DNA from: Protonemura montana
Lineage: Eukaryota; Arthropoda; Insecta; Plecoptera; Nemouridae
DNA: 64,000 nt
NCBI GenBank assembly: GCA_947568835.1
Contig: OX387606.1
Location: 15,748,001 to 15,812,000, forward strand
Reading direction: 5' to 3'
Part shown: in pieces, positions 56,949-64,000 of the stretch
How positions within the stretch are numbered: position 1 is the stretch's first letter
Layout: every line of letters starts with the position of its first letter
Position numbers and translations under genes: made by a program
The notes under the pieces: model-generated
The model's input: only the letters and a program-made list of their open reading frames with translations
Databases searched by the model: none
Told to the model about the DNA's origin: nothing

Positions 56949-57173
56949 TCAAAGTCTAGCGCGTTCAACTAAGCGGTGCAAGTTCGCGACGAAGTCAGTT
57001 GCGTCGGCCTCGAAGTCGAAGGCGGTAAACGCGATGTGCTTGGACTTTTCATTAGGACACAGTTCGCGGCGAAATGATATGTCCCAACTTTTAAACATGT
57101 CTCGTGAATTCTTTTCGATTGTTTGCTTGTTGATGAACGAAACATTGAAACGACAGTCACAAAATGAGATCAA
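56949..57173 (-). CDS. Hypothetical protein, 74 aa
   Basis: Frame MISFCDCRFNVSFINKQTIE to VANLHRLVERARL with its own TGA. The 3' half uses many C/G-ending codons (FTAFDFEADATDFVANLH), unlike the surrounding AT-rich DNA, which suggests real or formerly coding sequence. Possible single-exon gene, terminal exon or transposon remnant. No family recognised. Confidence 0.3.
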   Translation of the reverse strand: MISFCDCRFNVSFINKQTIEKNSRDMFKSWDISFRRELCPNEKSKHIAFTAFDFEADATDFVANLHRLVERARL

Positions 57174-57479
57174 ATCGACAAATGATTGGAGAAAATAGCT
57201 TGCATGAATCTTGAAAAAAGTAAATTATTTCTGAAAACAACAACAAAATGTAGTGAGAGAAATTGTTCGAGAAATTTTTTGTCAAAATATAATACCAGCA
57301 TTTTGTCAAATTTGGCTAATCTCTTATTACTAAATAATTGATATAATTACCAGCTTAGTTTGTTATTAAAAATATGCCCTTGAAATTGAGAAAGTGTGAA
57401 AAGCCCAAAAAATGTTATAGCAACAAACAAGAAACTCACCCCTTCAAGCACCAACGTTCGATCAACAATCTAGAGTATC

Positions 57480-57790
57480 GTCAAATAAGTCACATGTTTC
57501 GCACGCGGTTACAACGTCGTCAAACAACAACTCAGCGGCGTCGTCGTCGGTTGCGGCGTCGGCGGCGGTGTGTGAACCTCTTCGGCGTCTCGCTAAACGA
57601 CGTCCTCTCTAGTCAGTCGATGAACCACCACTGGATTGAATCACTCCACCCCGGGTGCAGGCAGCCTCTCTACCCCTCACTCCCCTCTTCGCTAGCCGCC
57701 CGCCAAATATAGCACGTGCGCCCGCTTGCGCTCTCTCGCAAAAATGTGCACCTCTCACTTCGGCCGGTGTACGCCACCCGTGGAAAAGCT
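57480..57790. promoter_or_regulatory. CpG-dense segment, candidate promoter
   Basis: The only strongly GC- and CpG-rich stretch in the right-hand 28 kb (GTCGTCGTCGG, GGCGGCGGTG, CGCCCGCC). Plus strand: TCAGTC at 57613-57618 fits the arthropod initiator. Minus strand: CTATATTTGG at 57713-57704 next to CACGTG could be a TATA box. It may start a gene to either side, or an untranslated first exon of the cyclase 21 kb away; neither is shown. A plus frame with an Arg-rich run is compositional. Confidence 0.35.
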
Positions 57791-60700
57791 GCAGCCATTG
57801 ATTAAAGATGATTAGGAAAAGCAGGCGAAAAATCCGTTGGAAAAATCTACAGTAAAGCAAGACAATGGAAACTTGTCTCTTGCGAATGGTTGGACACATT
57901 GTTGATTGCGTGCAGATGTATATGCGTAAAGTCGGTAGTCGTCTTTGGTTGGGTGTTGGAGGGAAATAGCGGAGATCGTAGACGGCGATGGCATTGTGTG
58001 AGGCTTTTGTTCGTCGTCAACGAGCGAATGTCTTGGGAATCGGGAACCGTTAGTACCGCTCCATAGTTAGCCAGCTTTAATTGAAGCGGGTAGGGAGACG
58101 ACATTCGTTAGGTATATTTAAACAAGCATTTCGCCGCGTTGTTTGACGAATATACATGCTATTCGTTTTAATAACTTGAAAAGTCTTGTGCAAGGCCGAT
58201 AGAAAAAAATACAAGCTTTAGAAACGCCTAATTGGTCTCATCAGTTAAATGTATACCTTTCACAAAAAGTGTGGGCAGGATTTTTTTTAAAGATCTACTT
58301 TTTCCTTCATTTTCCAAAAGCCCATGGGCTTAGGGGCTACAATTAAAAACATTTTCGACTATTTCAGAAGTAAGACGATGCCGAAAATAAATTGGTCCAG
58401 ATTTGCACGTAGCGAGCTAGAGGCAATGAAAAATCGTGCAACGGTTCGCAGCAGTTTTGCGAAAAGAGTTTGCCGATACTTGAGGCTGCCTTTTTTTTTG
58501 TTCTACATGCACAAAGCAAATTAATTATCGGACCTCTATACTAATTAGGGTAAGCCGTCGTGTGGCTGAGTGAACCCAATAATAAATGGTTCTATTCAAA
58601 AAGAAAATCCCCTACACTCGAGAGCTTTGTTTGTTTTCCCGAGTCAAAGGATTGATGTTTAAGCCTTTAACATGTGGTAAATCGCTGACAAACACAAAAA
58701 ACCAATGTGCTTTCACCGGTTTATTTGCTATTGCCAGGCATTTTTGTGTGAATTGAAGTGAACTGACTAAAAGTCAAAAGCAGCATTCATGTCTAGCAAA
58801 AAGCAATATCAATTGGGCAAAAATAAATCATAGGGATTTCGGTCACTAGATGATAAGACCGCAATAGAGGTGAAAAACAGTGCAGGATACATGTAAAAAG
58901 AAAGAAACTCTGACTTCATGCTGCACTGACACATGGCTGAAACTTTCAGTTGGCGTACAAGAAAGCTGCGAGATGTTCGTCATAAATTGGTCATAATGTA
59001 CCACGTTCTTGATTGCAATCCTGGTTTCAAGGTCATGTAAAGCGCTGCACGCAAACTGGCTAACGCTAGTCAAGCTCAAGGAAGCGCGGGACGGTGATTA
59101 CCTATATTGAAACTCCTCCCGATATCGTTCGTGCGTTCTAGCAACGGTTCTAGTAGTGTCTTAAGTTAAGAGTAATTAAGCGTAAATAACCACTCGACAA
59201 AATAATGGAAATAGCAAAATGTTGATGTTAATATATTTTCAAACCGTTCGGTATACTGTTCTGATATACTGTTCGGTCTTCTCACATTGACGAATCGTAC
59301 ATCTTCGTTTACATTCAAACATGGTTTAAGAAGTATTCTGAAATATTTCGGAAGCTTTTTATTGTGTAATGCTTAAACTATGATCCTGGGACTTTTCTTA
59401 TTTTAATATTATCGTACAACTTTTATTTTTGAACTCGAGTACTTTTACTTTTTAAATTTCACAAAGAAATATTCATCATATAATCAAATCTGCGTGTAAG
59501 GTTAGTTAAGCATTTTGTTCGAAATAAAACAGTATCCGAGAGTTACTTCCCAAAGGACGTCATGTCCATTGTTCTCTCGTCACAAAAGTTTGAGCTGCAC
59601 CCTTACACTCAATAGAAACAAGGGAAAAAACGCTTGTCCTTTTTCTTCCAGTGTTTTTTTTTTCACTTGTGACTAATTTTCTATCACTGTTTGTCAATGA
59701 AGGACAAGTTGTCCTTCATGAACTGGAAAGTTCATAGCACTAGGTGGTTGGCCATATGTGAGCCTTGATATATTACCCGTTGATATCCATTTTGTCTTCC
59801 CAAAGCTATGCCAAACGCGGAGAATGTTATTAATTGCTTACCACCTCAAAAGTAATTCAATTATAGAACAAAAGCGAACACCGTGAATAACTGTACGCGA
59901 TGGAATACCGATTCCGTTTAAGGTTCTTGATAGGGCAAATTTGAGCGTACATTATTAATACCTACTGTTCCAAAACAACGATTAGAACTTGGTATTATAT
60001 GTCTATTGTATGCTATTCACAAAATCTGTTCAAAGTCTGTTCAAAACGACGCGAAACTACTTGATGTTAAGACTAAAAAAATATATATATATATACCATT
60101 GCATTCATGCTGATGCAGGAAATGAGCAACATAATAATATCAAATCTCTGTAAGTGTAACCCTTTAATTGTCTTCGTTTACTGTAATGGCGTTCTGCGTC
60201 CAATTCATTTTTTGTAACATTTTGCAAGACGATCTTATTAGCTAAAAGGAACGTAAGAAAATTCTGTGCTTTGAAACGAATAAGTAATGTTAACAAAATG
60301 ACGTCTTGATGGAAAATCATTTGCGTAGTTGTGTTTGCAGGATGCTGACGCAGATCCTGATTGGGAATGCTATTGCTAGGCTAGATGAAAGAGTTGCTTC
60401 GTTTCGGATATCAAAACGGAGTCGAAGCTAAAACGCCGTAATGGGAACGATCCTCGGGGGCTTTAGCATTTGCGCCCAAATTAATTTTGAATTATAATAT
60501 GCAAGTTTTGTTTATCATAGACAGATTCAACATTTTCACGTTTACATACTAAACTCTAAACAGAAAATGAGCGACTGAGTGTTTTACTGATTTTGTCAAT
60601 ATCAGCACAGAGATGTTTTTGATGCTGAAGAAGCTGCAGGGTATCTTTGTGTCGAAGAAATCTGGCGATTGCCTTTGGAAGGAAATACAGTTTGAGCTCC

Positions 60701-61806
60701 GAACTCACAGAAATAAAAGAATACCCGGAAATAGACATTTTATTATTATTATTATTATTTTTTTTTTTTTTTTAATAGCGTGGCACATTTTTTTTAATCT
60801 GTTGTAGTTCTAACTTTTAATACAAATTTCAAATATTGCCACTCTCTCTATGACTAACATTTTCCTTCAATCGTAGATCAATGTTCATACAGTCCATTCT
60901 TTCACATGTTCTTCAATTCTATGCGCATTGAAAGAATCGCGCTTGACAGAATCTCTGGGATTTAAATCGAATTTTGAAACGCCGGAAATTGTAAAATTCC
61001 CCGCGAAAGAGGGATCATATCAAAACGAAGTATTGCCAAGTCAAGCTTACGCAGCGGCTGCACACGGTTGTAGGTATGATAATACGACGGGGGAGCCCGA
61101 ACTGCAATTTCGTCAGTGTCTCTTCGCTGCTTTACGCCAATCATGGACGATATATGTGCTATATTTGTGATTGGTAACTCAATAGGATATGACGAAATGA
61201 ATTTCGAATGAAACGCTAACGTGTGGGTGTAATTTAAGATTGGAAATGGATATATTTAGAAGGAAGGTAATCGATGAAAACAAAAAAAATCATCCGATTC
61301 CTATACTCATTTTGAAACCAAAATATATCACACTGCATTACCCACCTGTATGAGTTTCTTTCGGAAATGCTCGAAAATGTTTTAAACGGATAGGTACGTA
61401 AGGATTTGGTAGTAGAGGGTCAACCCAACTGTTCCCATAACGCCAATGTACGTACGGGGCTCACCAAATTCAGTAACAATTTTTGGTCCGGCATGAAAAA
61501 AAAAAGTGGCGGGGTCTGCAAGTATGTTTAGCGATTGCAGCTGCAATTGTCTACGTCATACTTGGAGCACTTGCGGCCGGCGGCACGTAGGGCCACAGCA
61601 GTAATTATTATCCATCTTCTGCAAGCAGCTGCCTTAATGGCGACAATTAACATTGAATTTTTAATTTATTGATCCACGAGAAGTCGTGATTAGAATCGTT
61701 CAAGAGAGTATTCAATACCTACATTTTTCGAGTTGGATCGCTTATTATTTGCAAAAGAGTAGCAATTGGTCCATCGTGTAACGCACTCACGTAGGGAAAA
61801 AATGTG

Positions 61807-61827
61807 CCCCCCCCCCCCCCCCCCCCC
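61807..61827 (+). repeat. Poly-C run (21 bases)
   Basis: Uninterrupted cytosine run; length may be affected by assembly. Generates spurious polyproline and polyglycine frames. Confidence 0.95.
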
Positions 61828-62082
61828 AGTTTTCAGAATATCTTCCTCAGTTTCAGTTTTCTCTCTAAAATTTGGAGCAAAATCATGTTTCAGCAATGAG
61901 TTATCCAAGTATATTTTATGTAAAAGAAGGACCATAAGATACCTAGATATTTACTTCTATTTTATAATCCCATCCATGGGTAAGACCCATCCAAACACTT
62001 TTGATTACATAGATATAAAAGGTGTACCTACGGGTTCAAAGTTACGGGGTGGGGGCATCAGGCCAAGCCAACGGATAATACC

Positions 62083-62152
62083 AATATTATAATATAATAT
62101 AATATAATATATAATAATATATAATAATATAATAATAAAATAATAATAACAG
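62083..62152 (+). repeat. AT-rich ATAAT simple repeat
   Basis: Imperfect AATAT/ATAAT units for about 70 bases. Confidence 0.9.
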
Positions 62153-64000
62153 GGACGCAACCCATAAGAACATTTTAAATCAAGTTTTATTTTTCGATCA
62201 AATCTATGCGTTTTTGGAGTAAAACCCTGTTTTTCTTTTCAATCTCATATTTTTCTAGGCCCTAAATTGTTTACAATTTTTACTGCTTTTACTTTTACAA
62301 CATCAGACCCAGTCTGTTAACTTTGACTTTGACATTAATTAAAGGTAAAGTTAAAGTCAATAAAGTCAGAGTCAAGTTGATGTGAACACTCCTATGGACG
62401 GGCATACTACAAACACTGGAGTTAAAGTTTAAGTTAAAGTTAAAGTTGGTTGTGAATGACCCTTAACTTTGATGAGCTCACAAAAACCTGTTTTCAACAC
62501 GCGGTTGCCATACCATTAGGATTTTGGATTTGAGGGGAGATTGCAAGGACTTATCAAGCAATTCCTTTCTTCTCTTATTTAAAATAATGTTGGCATCTTT
62601 GCACACGTTGGGAATTTAAAGATTCACCATCGCAAGTGCAATAAAATTTCACCACACATTTAATTTTCCTAGCTACGGATTTAGAGACTAGATAAACAAT
62701 TCCCAAGTTGTTTCAACACGAAGCAAAAATTTCCAACGTTGATATTTTTTGCTTTGGATGCTGTCACATTTCTCGTCTCTAGAGCAACTAATACTTAAGA
62801 TTGCTAGAAAAAAATTATTCATTCTCAGTATGAAATGTGTATATCAACCCCAGGCACAATAAAAAAAGTGCATATACAAAAAAGTGCACATTAACGAAGA
62901 CAATGTGTCCATGCAATATCCTACGGTATTTCTGTATGATAAGTAAGTTCATTAAAATGGAGAGAAGAAACTGAAAACAATAAAGATAATAAATACATAC
63001 AGACATAGATACATACATACAAAAATTAAGATGGTACTTCAGGACTTTCTGTATTGAAAATCACAATTTATTATCTTGATGTTGTGGCTCCATAACAACA
63101 ATAACATGAATACAAGAAACTCTGACATTGCCATACATTACACTCAAATTATACACTTTGCCCTTAACTTTTTTACCCAGCGACTAAACCTACCCTTGAA
63201 ACACACACAGCCACACATTATGTATGCACGCTAATGATAAAAGCCTAACTACGGACAAACAAATTTCCGAGGAAATTATTGTAAGATTACATCGTTGAAC
63301 TATATTTTGCTAATTGGGAACAACTATTAAGAATGAAACAAACCAATATCACATTGCAACTAATATTTACACACATAACAAAAATAAAACATCCATAGAA
63401 TGCTATCATCAGGCTGCAAAAATCAATTTGTAGCAACAATAAATTGAGGTGTTTGCTAATTCAGTAATAAACACTTATTAGTAATTACTAATCAGCAATG
63501 GAAAAAATTAAAATTATTTTTTGACATTTTGTTATTAAGTTAGATGATTAGTGATTACATATTCCAGATAGAATATTATAACTCATAACTAAGCCAGATT
63601 GGATAAAAAAAATAATATCATTTATAAAAACTAACAGTTATTATTATTTCCTAAGAACATGGACTGGACCAATATCAGTTGCACCCGTTTCTGATGCATT
63701 ATACTACATTATGCCGTTAGACTATTTTGCATAATTTTATGGCAAATCTATGAGTGGTCTGACATTATTTTCAAAATAAGAACAATCAACAAAAACAGCT
63801 GACACACAGCTCCCTTCAACATATGCCACTAAGAGCTAAAAGGCAGGGTCGGCTATTTTTGTTAGAAGTTCTCAACCTAAAAATACTCTTCGTTTAGGGC
63901 TATTGGTAATAAATGCCTTTGAATGAGAACCAGTTCTTCAGTTTAAACTAAAAATAACAACCACAAAGTTTATATCTAATCATGCTTCTTTATCCGCCCG

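Larger units (their letters stand above)
57791..64000. other. Gene desert to right edge
   Basis: AT-rich with simple repeats (TTA run near 60741, 21-base C run at 61807, AT-rich repeat near 62085-62150, GTTAAA-rich stretch at 62330-62460). The last kilobase could be 3' UTR of a minus-strand gene beyond the edge, but there is no coding evidence. Confidence 0.4.

Noticed and set aside
57374-57712. 112-codon frame with Arg-rich run
   Set aside because: Arg run comes from CGTCGT/CGGCGG composition of the CpG-dense segment; no family resemblance.
61766-62092. Frame with polyproline
   Set aside because: Produced by the poly-C run.

Overview
The window is nuclear DNA of an arthropod, most likely an insect. 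Genes have many short exons with GT-AG introns, the intergenic DNA is AT-rich and littered with degraded transposons, and the two recognisable genes are closest to their insect forms. I could not fix the order or species; the scattered SINEs and DNA-transposon relics argue against a compact fly genome, but that is inference.

Layout. (1) 1-9,612, minus strand: the gene for homeodomain-interacting protein kinase (HIPK). Sixteen coding exons keep one reading frame for about 1,082 residues, and the last exon runs off the left edge. A possible untranslated first exon lies near 11.08 kb. (2) 11.1-16.0 kb: intergenic DNA with a three-copy ~190-bp tandem repeat and two head-to-tail copies of a ~1-kb element that ends like a Helitron. 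(3) 16,020-36,035, minus strand: a complete atypical soluble guanylyl cyclase of the Drosophila Gyc-88E type. Twelve coding exons in one frame give 867 aa, with a heme-binding H-NOX domain, HNOBA/coiled-coil region, cyclase domain and a long tail. Its introns hold a CRE-rich palindromic MITE, a tRNA-derived SINE, two foldback elements and a deletion derivative of a Harbinger transposon. (4) 36.1-64 kb: a gene desert with no recognisable protein gene. It holds a 5S rRNA-derived SINE, a tRNA-like sequence, a Helitron-like repeat, simple repeats and one CpG-dense segment (57.5-57.8 kb) that may be a promoter.

How the genes relate. Both lie on the same strand, cyclase upstream of kinase, about 6.4 kb apart. 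Gyc-88E-type enzymes make cGMP and respond to falling oxygen; HIPK is a nuclear Ser/Thr kinase in Wnt, Hippo and Notch signalling. Nothing in the sequence ties them functionally.

I found no clear new biological system. The items most worth a second look are: GC-AG introns in both genes; a hairpin with a hammerhead-like core inside a three-copy foldback family; the head-to-tail Helitron-like array; a Harbinger derivative that keeps the starts of both of its genes around a microhomology junction; a MITE carrying several TGACGTCA sites; and an upstream ORF whose stop would abut the HIPK start codon if a proposed first exon is real.
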